The notes under the pieces: generated by a model
The model's input: the letters and a program-made list of their open reading frames with translations, nothing else
What the model was told of the DNA's origin: nothing
Database searches by the model: none
Origin: Bdellovibrionales bacterium
GTDB taxonomy: Bacteria > Bdellovibrionota > Bdellovibrionia > Bdellovibrionales > UBA1609
Assembly (NCBI GenBank): GCA_020630675.1
Contig: JAHDIR010000029.1
Location: forward strand, 1-35,552
DNA: 35,552 nucleotides
Reading direction: 5' to 3'
Shown: positions 17,540-26,704 of the stretch, one piece after another
Layout of the letters: each line of letters begins with the position of its first letter
How positions within the stretch are numbered: position 1 is the stretch's first letter
Made by a program: the position numbers and the translations under genes

Positions 17540-19263
17540 TTAATAATAAATTTAAGATATTTCTTTTTCCTTTGTTGCTTGTTGTGAGTCTTTTCTTTAC
17601 CAGCCAGTTACTCTTTGCATCAGACATAAGGACAAATTCTCTAACCAACGAAGTTTATCAGTCAGATTGTCCGACGAAGTATCGCTGTAAATACGTCGCT
17701 TTGAATCGTTCTGCCTCAAACTTGAGAAAAGATACAATAGAAACATTAGATAATAATGCCTCTGGTGGATACTTTAGACTTTCCAATTTATTAAGTACTA
17801 AAATTGAAATTGATAGTAGTGATTCCAACACTGTTGTCTTTACTTCTAGAGATTCGCAAGATCCAAATAAGTTAGCGAAGTGTGTCGACCCCAGACATGG
17901 TGCCGAAAGTGGTAAAATGATTTCGTGCATGGATGTGATTGATTACCTTTTACGTTTATATGACAAACCTGAATTGGCGAGGGGTGGCAATAATTCTTTT
18001 AGCGTTAAATTTGTTTTTTATGAATACGATGCCACGGCATCTAAGGGGTTTAACTTTGGCTTTAGCGGGTTTTCTGATCAATCCTCTGGAGGCTCAGAAA
18101 CAAAACCTGCCCGCGCAAGCGTGAACTCTTCAGGAGATAGTCAGTCGTTTGTTTTAAATGCTGGTAACCGATTGGCAGACCTGCTTTCTTTGCGCCTGAA
18201 CCTTGGGCAGCTTGGAGAATATGTTGAAAGTATATTTAGCCTAGAAACAACAATGCAAAATGGTCAACAGCTGTGGAACGAAAAGTTTGGAACCAGACAA
18301 TTTTATCTTAATTCCTCCAATTTTTCAGGAGGTATAACCTCTGAAATGGCTGGGTTTCGTTACTCGGGAAAAGTTGAGCGAGTTTCTGGGCAGAACGGTC
18401 AGAGCTTACTAAGAATCTCAAATTTTAATTATTACTATGCCGTTCCCACACAAGATACAAGCTCCAGTAACTCCGCTATCTCTTTAGTAAACGTTATTGA
18501 GAGTGGTGGTAGTATTCCTTGGAGCACTACAATAGAGCCTGGAAGGCCTTTTAAACTTTTTGAAATGAATGCCTCTGAATTTTCAAAAATAAGAAACACA
18601 GCCTTAGCTGGTATAAAAAGAAATAAAGCTTCAAAGGCCTCTAGTGTTATAGGTGTTCTTTATATAGAAGAATTAACAAATAGCTTTGGTGAAGATGATA
18701 CGAGCGATAGATTGGCCAGTGTAGCTAACTTTGATTTTGCCCGTTTATTTAATGACGCCACCATTCGTTATGAATCAAAACTTTTGGACACTGTGCCTTT
18801 AAATCTTCGTAGTGATCCTTCGACAAAAGTAATAGAAAATAATCAAAAAAATTACCTTTTATCTTCATACTTTTTTAAGCTAAATGAATCCGATTTAGAC
18901 CCTGGTATGGAACACACCTATGTTGAGTTATCTATTGTTGATGGTGGGCCAGTAGAGATGATTGGAGGAGTTCAAAAACTTAAGTTGGGACAATTAGCTA
19001 AAAAAGGAACACATATTGGTATTAAGCTTAAAGATAAGCTTGATATTAGGGAGCTGAAGTTTAAATTAAAAATAAGACTTTCCCGTTTTTATTATGACAA
19101 GGAAAGTTTATGGACAGATTTAAGTCAGATCGAAAGGGATTCTTCGGGAAAAGTCACTAAAGGTCCCACAAATATGTACATTTACCATATAAAGCATAAT
19201 TTAACTAATGGACGTAATGGTTTGAGTGCTAGCGAACGTTATGGCTTTATCGAAAAGTTTTAG
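17530..19263 (+). CDS. Exported protein, possibly secretin-like; unknown function
   Basis: A 577-residue protein that I cannot assign firmly. It has an N-terminal signal segment (hydrophobic about 10-29, LLFASD cleavage region) and starts at GTG with GAGG six bases upstream. Residues about 45-150 resemble a secretin N-domain (a beta-alpha pattern ending in DVIDYLLRLYDKPEL). The following FSVKFVFYEYDATASKGFNFGFSG resembles the strand entering a secretin barrel. The middle is Ser/Asn/Gly-rich with short amphipathic strands. No canonical secretin signature is clear, so this is a low-confidence idea. Two further exported proteins follow after 11 and 3 bases and look co-transcribed. Cysteines near 47, 53, 118 and 133 could form disulfides. 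Confidence 0.65.
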   Translation: MSDINNKFKIFLFPLLLVVSLFFTSQLLFASDIRTNSLTNEVYQSDCPTKYRCKYVALNRSASNLRKDTIETLDNNASGGYFRLSNLLSTKIEIDSSDSNTVVFTSRDSQDPNKLAKCVDPRHGAESGKMISCMDVIDYLLRLYDKPELARGGNNSFSVKFVFYEYDATASKGFNFGFSGFSDQSSGGSETKPARASVNSSGDSQSFVLNAGNRLADLLSLRLNLGQLGEYVESIFSLETTMQNGQQLWNEKFGTRQFYLNSSNFSGGITSEMAGFRYSGKVERVSGQNGQSLLRISNFNYYYAVPTQDTSSSNSAISLVNVIESGGSIPWSTTIEPGRPFKLFEMNASEFSKIRNTALAGIKRNKASKASSVIGVLYIEELTNSFGEDDTSDRLASVANFDFARLFNDATIRYESKLLDTVPLNLRSDPSTKVIENNQKNYLLSSYFFKLNESDLDPGMEHTYVELSIVDGGPVEMIGGVQKLKLGQLAKKGTHIGIKLKDKLDIRELKFKLKIRLSRFYYDKESLWTDLSQIERDSSGKVTKGPTNMYIYHIKHNLTNGRNGLSASERYGFIEKF

Positions 19264-19274
19264 TTTAAATAGTT

Positions 19275-20405
19275 ATGTTTAAATTTTTAATTGCCATTTT
19301 ATTTAATATTATTGTGTCTGTGGCACTGGCTGATCAGAGCAGGTCATGTAGTCTTGAAAATGAAATTCCGTGTAAAAATTTGGATGTTGTTGAGCGAGTC
19401 ATGCTTGATAGAGTTTGGTCACAAATTAAAGAGTTTGAAGATGAATGGTTTGGTTTATATTTTAAATTTTTACCACAAGTTGCTAACCAAAGGGGGGTTG
19501 AGTTTTTTTATGATCAACCCTTTGAAGTGTGTAAAAATAATGGTGTAGCTGTAGGTCAAGCTGTAGCTTCCTTAAAGTTAATTTTTTCTGTGCAAACCCC
19601 GAGTGAGCAAAAGTATCAAGTTTTGCATTCAGCCTGTGGTAATGAAGTCTTTTTTGTTGAGAGTTGGGTTATTCGTGGTCGAGGGTTACCACCTTTAGAT
19701 TGGAAAAAAATATTAATAGATCGACAACGTCAGTTTTCATTATCTAAAAATGAAACTTACAAAGAAGTAGAGTTTAGTTTGCCTGAAGCTCAATTTAACC
19801 CTACAGAAAAATCATTTTTTAAATTCGAGACTACGAAAGTTCCGTTTTTAGCCAAGTCAGTGTATCAAAGAAATATTGAAAAAATTGATGAGGTTAACTC
19901 TAAAAAAGAAGACTATATTTCTTCGGAACTGGCTTTGTTTGGTGAAAAAATATTAACATCTAAAAGAGATTTTATTAATAAACAGGCTCAATTTATTTTT
20001 TTGACTCCGTCATTGTTTTTTCGCCCTCGATCAAGAAGATTTTCTACTTCAGAATGTTTTTCTTCGGTGGTAAGTTACCGGTTTAATAAAGATCATCGTG
20101 AGATTATTTCGAGTGGTTCTAATAAACAGCTTGGACTTAGTCAGATTGAATTTAACAAGTGTTTGGATCAAGAAATCTTTCGCTATTTATCTTCGGCGAA
20201 TGAACTTTTACAGAATTATTATGATTTTTCTCGACCGGTTTTTGATGTGGGCAGAAGTCTAAATAAAAGTGCAGTTTTAAAGAATGAACTTTTGCAGTTG
20301 ATATCATTTATTCGCTCAGGAGTTACAACAAGAGCTGAGGGGTTGGTTCGCCAAATATTAATTAATGTTAATGAAGATGTGATAACTGATAAGCGAGTTG
20401 AGTAA
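19275..20405 (+). CDS. Exported protein of unknown function, second of three
   Basis: A 376-residue protein with a signal peptide (MFKFLIAILFNIIVSVALAD, cleavage after ALA). I recognise no domain. The N-terminal region carries several cysteines (CSLENEIPC near 25-33, C87, C120), compatible with disulfides in the periplasm. The C-terminal third is helical and charged (ANELLQNYYDFSRPVF… ELLQLISFIRSGVT). It starts 11 bases after the 577-residue gene and ends 3 bases before the next, so the three belong to one transcript. The ribosome site is weak, suggesting coupling to the upstream gene. A role in one envelope complex with its neighbours is inferred only from the operon. Confidence 0.6.
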   Translation: MFKFLIAILFNIIVSVALADQSRSCSLENEIPCKNLDVVERVMLDRVWSQIKEFEDEWFGLYFKFLPQVANQRGVEFFYDQPFEVCKNNGVAVGQAVASLKLIFSVQTPSEQKYQVLHSACGNEVFFVESWVIRGRGLPPLDWKKILIDRQRQFSLSKNETYKEVEFSLPEAQFNPTEKSFFKFETTKVPFLAKSVYQRNIEKIDEVNSKKEDYISSELALFGEKILTSKRDFINKQAQFIFLTPSLFFRPRSRRFSTSECFSSVVSYRFNKDHREIISSGSNKQLGLSQIEFNKCLDQEIFRYLSSANELLQNYYDFSRPVFDVGRSLNKSAVLKNELLQLISFIRSGVTTRAEGLVRQILINVNEDVITDKRVE

Positions 20406-20408
20406 AAT

Positions 20409-21212
20409 ATGAAAAAAAATAAACTTTATTTTTATTTATATTTTTTGCTTTTACCAATCCCATCTTGGGCAAGCTTTGTCGGCGAACATCCAAAGGAAAT
20501 GCTTCTTCCCTCGGCCATTGTCAAAAATTTATTACTGGAAATTAAGCGACAGTTTCCTGTGGGCTATGATGAACATTTTAAAATAGTTAAAATTTTAGAA
20601 CATTCACGTTATTACTCGGTTCAAAACAGTGATTGTTCTTTTGATGGATTACTGACAATTGATATTAGTCATAATGCTTCAGAAGGGGCTATGACGGAAA
20701 TTATGGGGTTTACTTGCAATAGCTATAAATCTCAAATTTTTTTACAGCGCTGGGGAGATGATTTAAATGAAACTCCAGGTAAAAATTTTATAAAACTTAA
20801 CCTTTTTCCTGAGGATCTTCCTGCAAATTTTCACTTAGACATCTTTGATTCGGCCCTTGTTATTAATTACTGGCAAAATAATGAAGGTGAATTTACATTT
20901 ACATTGACTAAAAATAATGATTTTTCGACAAAAGTATTTTCTTTAAAAAAAACAAATGGCCAAAACGGGGCTGTGATTTGGGAGCATAACTTTTCTCAAA
21001 AGAGCCAAGAAATGGCTGTTGAACCAGAGGCACAGTTACCGGCTCAAATGTCTATGATCACTATTTCTGAAAAACAAGAGGAAGGAGTTTATTGGTACAC
21101 TCATTTTATAAATGATCAGCATTTTTCTAGGCCTCAATTCACCACTGTTCTTCAAAGAGTACAAAGCTTATTGAGTATCAGTGATTTGCCGATATCTTTC
21201 CAGAAACTTTAG
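20409..21212 (+). CDS. Exported protein of unknown function, third of three
   Basis: A 267-residue protein with a signal peptide (hydrophobic 7-19, cleavage likely after SWA). The body is beta-rich, with two cysteines (near 76 and 104) that could pair. No family is recognised. Its first ATG is four bases after the previous stop, and the stop TAG at 21210-21212 directly abuts the stop of the convergent barrel gene, with no bases in between. It ends the three-gene exported set. The absence of a room for a terminator means any termination signal would lie inside the opposing gene. Confidence 0.6.
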   Translation: MKKNKLYFYLYFLLLPIPSWASFVGEHPKEMLLPSAIVKNLLLEIKRQFPVGYDEHFKIVKILEHSRYYSVQNSDCSFDGLLTIDISHNASEGAMTEIMGFTCNSYKSQIFLQRWGDDLNETPGKNFIKLNLFPEDLPANFHLDIFDSALVINYWQNNEGEFTFTLTKNNDFSTKVFSLKKTNGQNGAVIWEHNFSQKSQEMAVEPEAQLPAQMSMITISEKQEEGVYWYTHFINDQHFSRPQFTTVLQRVQSLLSISDLPISFQKL

Positions 21213-22178
21213 TCATAAATTCTTATTTAAGAGCTTTTCGGCCTCAGAATCTACGCCCTTTAGTTGAAAGCGATCTATTTTTAATCTTCTTTTTCTTGAG
21301 CGTCTTGGGTTAATAATACGCCATTTTAATTCTGCTAAAATACTTTGTCCATTGGCGGTGTTGCTGCCGTTAATTGATTTTTCATACTTTAAATAAAATA
21401 AAAAGTTATTAAATATTCTCATGCCAGCCCATGCCTTCGCGTTCATAATGTTAGGGTTGACGGCGTAAAAGCGAAGGCTTCCGGCGTTGAATTGATCAGT
21501 TCGATTACTGCGAGTTTCTGGTGAATCGATAAATTCATCATCACTAATAATTTCCTGTCCCCATATTGAGCCACCGTAAAGGAAGCGGCCAATACTGTTG
21601 TATGCTCCCACTTCCCACGGGGCAAAGTGAGCTCGACCGTCCCCTTGGTAGGCATAAGCTGTATAGAAGTAAAATCTATGCTTTAAAAACTTTTTTTCTA
21701 CCCAAGCCCCAAATTCAACTCTCAAAGCTCCTTCATTTATAATAGCTTTGTCGTCATCAGGGTCAAAAGTCAGTATAGGTACCGATGTGCGAATTTGCGG
21801 TAGTAAGTAAAAAGACTTTGTGGCTAATTTGTAATAAAGACTAAAATTTGCATCGGTAACGGCTCCATTGGTTCTGGTGGCGGTAGAGGTTTCACTTTTT
21901 CCGTAGGCATAAGTTAGGCCAGTGGACAAGCCGACTTTATTTGTTAAACCATAAGTAAAACTGGGTTTAGCCGCTATGTATGTGAATTTATTATCATTGG
22001 GTAAACTCTCAAAAGAGCCCCCTTGCTTGTCATAGTTAGAGTCAGTAGTGTAGAACTCAGTAATTAGGCTTCCTTTGAGTTGCCCTTTTCTAAACTTAGG
22101 TGGCGTTGCAGCAAGCCCAGAGGCTGAGCTTATTAATATAGAAAATATAGTGTATAAAATGAGAAATTTTTTCGACAT
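21213..22178 (-). CDS. Outer-membrane beta-barrel-like protein
   Basis: A 321-residue exported protein with a signal peptide (hydrophobic 5-22, cleavage near GLAATP). It has the alternating strand pattern of transporter-type outer membrane barrels: KVGLSTGLTYAYGKS, ANFSLYYKLATKSFYLLPQI, RVEFGAWVEKKFLKHRFYFY and FNNFLFYLKYEKS. After residue about 295 comes a basic tail (RRSRKRRLKIDRFQLKG) that is unlike a terminal barrel strand and would stay periplasmic or outside. The function is unknown. It diverges from the MFS permease over a 24-base gap, with a perfect TATAAT placed so that its message would begin at or next to the ATG; there is no ribosome site. Confidence 0.6.
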   Translation of the reverse strand: MSKKFLILYTIFSILISSASGLAATPPKFRKGQLKGSLITEFYTTDSNYDKQGGSFESLPNDNKFTYIAAKPSFTYGLTNKVGLSTGLTYAYGKSETSTATRTNGAVTDANFSLYYKLATKSFYLLPQIRTSVPILTFDPDDDKAIINEGALRVEFGAWVEKKFLKHRFYFYTAYAYQGDGRAHFAPWEVGAYNSIGRFLYGGSIWGQEIISDDEFIDSPETRSNRTDQFNAGSLRFYAVNPNIMNAKAWAGMRIFNNFLFYLKYEKSINGSNTANGQSILAELKWRIINPRRSRKRRLKIDRFQLKGVDSEAEKLLNKNL

Positions 22179-22202
22179 AACTTATTATACTAAAAAGAGC
22201 CT
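22179..22202. promoter_or_regulatory. 24-bp divergent gap with face-to-face -10 boxes
   Basis: Minus strand: TATAAT at 22184-22189, five bases before the barrel gene ATG, with TTGTTT at 22208-22213 as a possible -35 (18-base spacer) inside the MFS coding start. Plus strand: TATACT at 22186-22191 would start the MFS message near 22198, a few bases before its ATG. The two hexamers overlap, so the promoters are probably mutually exclusive. Confidence 0.5.
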
Positions 22203-23417
22203 ATGAAAAACAAAGATCAATTTATAATTTTTTTAACTGTATTCATCGATCTTGTTGGTTTTGGTATAGTGATTCCTTTACATCCGTACTTAGCCGCTAA
22301 GTATGGGGCTGACGAGTTCATGATTGGTGTTCTCATGGCTGTTTACTCTCTTATGCAATTTTTATTTTCTCCTTTTTGGGGCAAATTAAGTGACCGTATA
22401 GGACGAAGGCCTATAATTTTATTGAGTCTTTTCGGCGCTGGTTTATCTCACTTAGCTTTTGGTCTAGCGAGTGAGTTTTATATGCTCATCATCGCTCGCG
22501 GTTTTGCCGGACTTTTTGGGGCAAATATCTCCACGGCGATGGCTTATATGGCTGATAAAACAGAGCGAGCAGAGCGTTCAAAGGCCATGGGTATGATTGG
22601 TGCTGCCTTCGGCTTAGGTTTTACAGTCGGGCCCTTTCTAGGTTATGTTTTTATTCAAATCGGAGAAAAGCTTGGCTCTGAAGCTCCCTTTGGCAGTCAC
22701 TTTGCAGCGATTGCAGCTTCTTTAATTTGTTTTCTTAATTTTGTTTTTGCCTACTTTTATTTAAAAGAAAGCCGAGACAGAAAGCCTATTGGTAAAGCCA
22801 AGAGTTTAAGCACAAGAATGGCAAGTTTAAAAAAGTACTTTTCTGTTCCAGTCATGGCGAGTTTATTGATGATATTTTCTTGTTATTCCGTGGCTATGGC
22901 TAATATGGAAATACCTTTGTTTTTATATGTTAAGCAAAAGTTTGGTTGGGGGGCCAGTGTGGCCAGTTTAGGTTTTGCTTATATGGGGCTTCTCTTGGTT
23001 TTTGTACAAGGATATTTTGTTCGTAAATATTTGAAAAAGTGGGGAGAGTCAAAAGTTCTGATGCTTGGTTTATTGGTGGCAAGCCTTGGTTTTTTTGGGA
23101 TTGGTCTGGCAAACTCTTTATTGACCTTAGGATTAGTCGTTACCTTATTGGCATTTGGCATAGGTGTGATTAGTCCTACTGTTAATGGAATGATAAGTTT
23201 ACTAGCTAGTTCTGAAGATCAAGGGGAGGCTCTAGGAGTTTCTCAGAGTTTATCGGCTTTAGGTCGAATTATTGGACCTTTAATTGGTGGCTGGGTTTAT
23301 AGGGAGTACGGGCCTTCAACCCCATTTTTCTTTGCGGGCGTAGTTATGTTGTTAGCTATTTTATTAGGGGCTAAGTCTTATCGCAAACTTCCTAATGCGG
23401 CTAATGCCAATACTTAA
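22203..23417 (+). CDS. MFS efflux permease, TetA/DHA1-like
   Basis: A 404-residue inner membrane permease with 12 predicted helices. The N-terminal FIDLVGFGIVIPLHPYLAAK and the motif A loop GKLSDRIGRRP (60-70) are characteristic of the TetA-like drug:H+ antiporter group, and the VGPFLGYVF segment near 139 matches the antiporter motif C region (G-x(6)-G-P). The second half repeats the fold, with ALGRIIGPLIGGWVY near 356. The substrate is unknown; tetracycline resistance should not be assumed. It is followed 14 bases later by a small rhodanese-like gene, probably in the same transcript. Only a weak AGAG precedes the ATG. Confidence 0.88.
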   Translation: MKNKDQFIIFLTVFIDLVGFGIVIPLHPYLAAKYGADEFMIGVLMAVYSLMQFLFSPFWGKLSDRIGRRPIILLSLFGAGLSHLAFGLASEFYMLIIARGFAGLFGANISTAMAYMADKTERAERSKAMGMIGAAFGLGFTVGPFLGYVFIQIGEKLGSEAPFGSHFAAIAASLICFLNFVFAYFYLKESRDRKPIGKAKSLSTRMASLKKYFSVPVMASLLMIFSCYSVAMANMEIPLFLYVKQKFGWGASVASLGFAYMGLLLVFVQGYFVRKYLKKWGESKVLMLGLLVASLGFFGIGLANSLLTLGLVVTLLAFGIGVISPTVNGMISLLASSEDQGEALGVSQSLSALGRIIGPLIGGWVYREYGPSTPFFFAGVVMLLAILLGAKSYRKLPNAANANT

Positions 23418-23431
23418 CCAAGGACATACCT

Positions 23432-23761
23432 ATGTTTAATAAATTATTTTTTAATTTCTCCGATTATAAACTTGAAAAGTTTCAGTTAGAAAACTTGGCA
23501 ACAAGCCAAGTTCCCTTTAATTTTTATAGTTTGGACCCTCTTCCTGATGGAATCGCTAGCCAATTCTCTCCATTTAATTATTTACAAGTGGTTGATGATC
23601 CTTTTGCAGATATGGAAAAAAAGTCTATTTTAAAAGAAAGCCCTTTGGTTTTTATTTGTGCGACTGAAAAAAAATCACAAAAAGCCGTAAAAAGAGCCAT
23701 CAAAGAGGGGTTTCAAAATGTGTATTTTGTTGAGGGTGGCTTAAGCAGTCTAAATTCGTAA
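23432..23761 (+). CDS. Small rhodanese-like protein
   Basis: A 109-residue protein whose last 45 residues match the C-terminal half of a rhodanese domain: a strand ending in the candidate active-site loop CATEKKS (C76), a helix (QKAVKRAIKEGF), then VYFVEGGLSSL. The N-terminal half lacks the usual LIDVR segment, so the domain is divergent or incomplete and sulfurtransferase activity is uncertain. AAGGA lies about six bases before the ATG. It follows the MFS gene by 14 bases. No partner for sulfur transfer is apparent in the neighbourhood. Confidence 0.65.
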   Translation: MFNKLFFNFSDYKLEKFQLENLATSQVPFNFYSLDPLPDGIASQFSPFNYLQVVDDPFADMEKKSILKESPLVFICATEKKSQKAVKRAIKEGFQNVYFVEGGLSSLNS

Positions 23762-23892
23762 ACTCTAGCCAGTGGGTCTGAAATAGATACAATATGGAAT
23801 GAATGGCCTAAGCTTTTCCTAGACAGCACTGGTGAATCCAAAAAAAATTTGATACACTTTAATCACTCAATGTAAAAAAATTAGGTGCAATT

Positions 23893-26583
23893 ATGTCTGA
23901 AAATACACAGCAATTATCTGATCGTTATGACCCTAAAAATGTAGAAGCTAAGCTCTATAAGTGGTGGGAAGAAAAAAAATATTTTAAAGCCGAAGATAGC
24001 TCTACAAAGCCACCTTATTGTGTCATTCTTCCTCCTCCCAATGTCACCGGATCTCTTCACTTAGGTCATGCTTTGGATCATACCATTCAAGACTGTTTAA
24101 TTCGCTGGAAGCGCATGAGTGGTTTTAACACTCTATGGTTACCCGGAACAGACCATGCCGGCATTGCAACGCAAACAGTTGTTGAAAAACAGCTAGATAA
24201 ACAAGGGCTTAGCCGAAAAGAAATGGGGCGTGAGGCTTTCTTGGAAAAAGTTTGGGATTGGAAAAATAAAAATGGTGATCATATTGTTAAGCAGATGAAG
24301 CGCTTGGGTGACTCATGTGACTGGGATCGTCTTACGTTCACTTTAGATGATAATGTTTCCGATGCTGTTAAAAAAGTTTTTGTAAATCTTTATAAAAAAG
24401 GTGTGATTTATAGAGCTAAAAAACTAATTAACTGGAGCCCTAAGTTGGAGTCGGCTTTATCTAATGCCGAAGTAGATCACAAAGATGTAAGTGGGCACTT
24501 ATGGCATATCAAGTACCCCGTAGACGGGGAAAATCAAAAATTTATCACAGTTGCAACCACTCGCCCCGAAACTATGCTGGGAGATACGGCTGTGGCAGTT
24601 CACCCAGACGACGAACGCTACGAAGATTTAGTGGGCCAATTTATTACCCTTCCTATCGTTAATAGAAAAATTCCAATTATTGCTGACAAATATGTTGAAA
24701 AAGAGTTTGGATCAGGGGCCGTAAAAATAACACCAGGACATGACTTTAATGATGAAGCTATGGGCAAACGTCATAATTTAGAAATTATAAATTTATTAAA
24801 TCCTGATGGTACAATGAATGAAAATGCCGGCAACTATAAAGGGTTAAAAGTAAAAAAAGCTAGAGAACAAATTGTTGCTGATTTAGAAGAGCTAGGTTTT
24901 TTAGTGAAAATAGAAAAGCATAAACAATCTGTTGGGCATTGTTCTCGCACAAATTGTGTGGTTGAGCCTTATTTATCAGAGCAATGGTTTGTAAAAGTTG
25001 ATGATTTAAAAGGCAATGCTAAACGTGCTGTTGAAAGTGGAACAACTAGTTTTGTTCCAGAAAATCAAACCAAAGTTTACTTTAACTGGATGAATATTAT
25101 GGAAGATTGGTGTGTTTCACGCCAACTTTGGTGGGGCCATCAAATTCCAGCTTGGTACTGTAAGAGTTGCGATTATGTATCCGTTGTAGAGAAGGCTCCT
25201 GAGAAATGTGAAGGTTGTGGAGCCACCGAACTTAAGCAAGATGAGGACGTTTTAGATACTTGGTTTAGTTCAGGCCTATGGCCCTTTAGCACTTTGGGAT
25301 GGCCAGAAGAAACGGAAGCCTTGAAAACATTTTATCCATCTACAGTTTTGGTCACAGGTTACGACATTATTTTCTTTTGGGTGGCTCGTATGATGATGAT
25401 GGGGCTTGAGTTTAAAAAAGATGTCCCTTTCCGAACTGTTTATTTACATGGTTTAGTTAGAAATTCTAACGGTTCTAAAATGTCTAAGTCGGATGGAACG
25501 GCTGTAGACCCTATAGAAATTATTGATAGTAATGGAGCTGACGCTTTAAGGTTTACGTTGCTTTCACAAGTTATGTTAGGGCGTGACTTAAAGTTTTCAT
25601 CTCAGCGATTAGATGGCTATAGAAATTTTATGAATAAAATTTGGAATGCGGCTCGATTTTCATTGAATGTTCTTGGTGACTTCCCTGTTCCTGCCGAAGG
25701 TGATCAGGCTTTGGTCGCTAAAACGAAGCTCTCTGATGCTGATCAGTGGATTATCTATAAACTTGGTCAATGTGAAAAAGAGGTGAACTCTTACTTAGAA
25801 GAAATGAATTTTTCTGGTGCTGCTAAATCTGTGTATACTTTTATATGGAATCAGCTTTGTGATTGGTACCTTGAATTTATTAAGCCCGTGGTTTACGGCG
25901 AAAACTTAGAAGAAAAACAAGCCACACAGTTAGTGCTAGCACAAACGTTAAACCGAGCGATGCGTTTACTGCATCCCTTTGCCCCATTTATCAGTGAAGA
26001 AATTTATCAGAAGCTTCCCATTAAAAAAGAAAGTGTAGTGATTGATCAATTTCCAACAGTCACTGTTGATAAATCTTGGCTAGATTTAGGTTCAGAAGAA
26101 GTGGCCAATAAAATGGATTTAGTTTGTGATGTCATAACTGCCATTCGAAACATAAGGGGTGAAAACAGAATCAGCCCTGCTGAAAAAATTCATGTAAAAC
26201 TTTTGCCTCAGGATGATAAAACTCAAAAAGTTCTTGGTGAAAATAAGAGTTATATTATGAATATTGCTCGTTTAGCTGAATGCCAAATTGGTGCTTTTGA
26301 TAAATTAAGTAAATGTGCAATGACTCCTGTGAGCAAAAATAATTACAAAGTTGATGTTGTTGTTCAGTTGGAAGGCCTCGTAGATTTTGATGAAGAAATA
26401 AAGCGATTAGAAAAGCTCATGGATAAGAAAACAGGTGAGATCACAGGAATAGAGAAAAGACTTTCTAATGAAAGCTTTGTTAAAAACGCACCGGCAGACA
26501 TTGTTGAGCAGGCCAATAAGCAATTGGTTGAGCTAAGAGCTCAAACCGTGAGTTTAAAAGAAAGTTTAGATCGTCTTCATTAA
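23893..26583 (+). CDS. valS: Valyl-tRNA synthetase
   Basis: Charges tRNA-Val. The 896-residue class I enzyme has HLGH at 56-59, the editing domain in the middle (TTRPETMLGDTAVAVHPDD), KMSKS at 529-533 and a C-terminal coiled-coil arm (about 830-896, KRLEKLMDKKTGEITGIEKR) that contacts tRNA. A four-cysteine cluster (CKSC … CEGCG near 416-441) precedes the DVLDTWFSSGLWPF motif and probably binds zinc. AGGTG lies seven bases before the ATG, and the length is normal. About 130 bases separate it from the rhodanese-like gene; an extended -10-like TGATACACT near 23850-23860 may be its promoter. It ends in a hairpin shared with recQ. Confidence 0.97.
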   Translation: MSENTQQLSDRYDPKNVEAKLYKWWEEKKYFKAEDSSTKPPYCVILPPPNVTGSLHLGHALDHTIQDCLIRWKRMSGFNTLWLPGTDHAGIATQTVVEKQLDKQGLSRKEMGREAFLEKVWDWKNKNGDHIVKQMKRLGDSCDWDRLTFTLDDNVSDAVKKVFVNLYKKGVIYRAKKLINWSPKLESALSNAEVDHKDVSGHLWHIKYPVDGENQKFITVATTRPETMLGDTAVAVHPDDERYEDLVGQFITLPIVNRKIPIIADKYVEKEFGSGAVKITPGHDFNDEAMGKRHNLEIINLLNPDGTMNENAGNYKGLKVKKAREQIVADLEELGFLVKIEKHKQSVGHCSRTNCVVEPYLSEQWFVKVDDLKGNAKRAVESGTTSFVPENQTKVYFNWMNIMEDWCVSRQLWWGHQIPAWYCKSCDYVSVVEKAPEKCEGCGATELKQDEDVLDTWFSSGLWPFSTLGWPEETEALKTFYPSTVLVTGYDIIFFWVARMMMMGLEFKKDVPFRTVYLHGLVRNSNGSKMSKSDGTAVDPIEIIDSNGADALRFTLLSQVMLGRDLKFSSQRLDGYRNFMNKIWNAARFSLNVLGDFPVPAEGDQALVAKTKLSDADQWIIYKLGQCEKEVNSYLEEMNFSGAAKSVYTFIWNQLCDWYLEFIKPVVYGENLEEKQATQLVLAQTLNRAMRLLHPFAPFISEEIYQKLPIKKESVVIDQFPTVTVDKSWLDLGSEEVANKMDLVCDVITAIRNIRGENRISPAEKIHVKLLPQDDKTQKVLGENKSYIMNIARLAECQIGAFDKLSKCAMTPVSKNNYKVDVVVQLEGLVDFDEEIKRLEKLMDKKTGEITGIEKRLSNESFVKNAPADIVEQANKQLVELRAQTVSLKESLDRLH

Positions 26584-26659
26584 AGTGAGTGAAGCCTTAA
26601 GTGCATATGTATTTTATTGAATGCGAATTCTGTTTAAATATTTTTAATTGCTCATTTAG

Positions 26660-26692
26660 TGAAGTCACTTTATTTTTTAAAAAGTGACTTCA
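26660..26692. terminator. Hairpin between convergent valS and recQ
   Basis: A 12-bp perfect stem (26660-26671 with 26681-26692) and a nine-base AT loop. Neither strand has a strong T-run after the stem, so termination strength is uncertain, but position and symmetry between two convergent genes support a bidirectional terminator. Confidence 0.55.
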
Positions 26693-26704
26693 AGTTTAAT
26701 TTAT

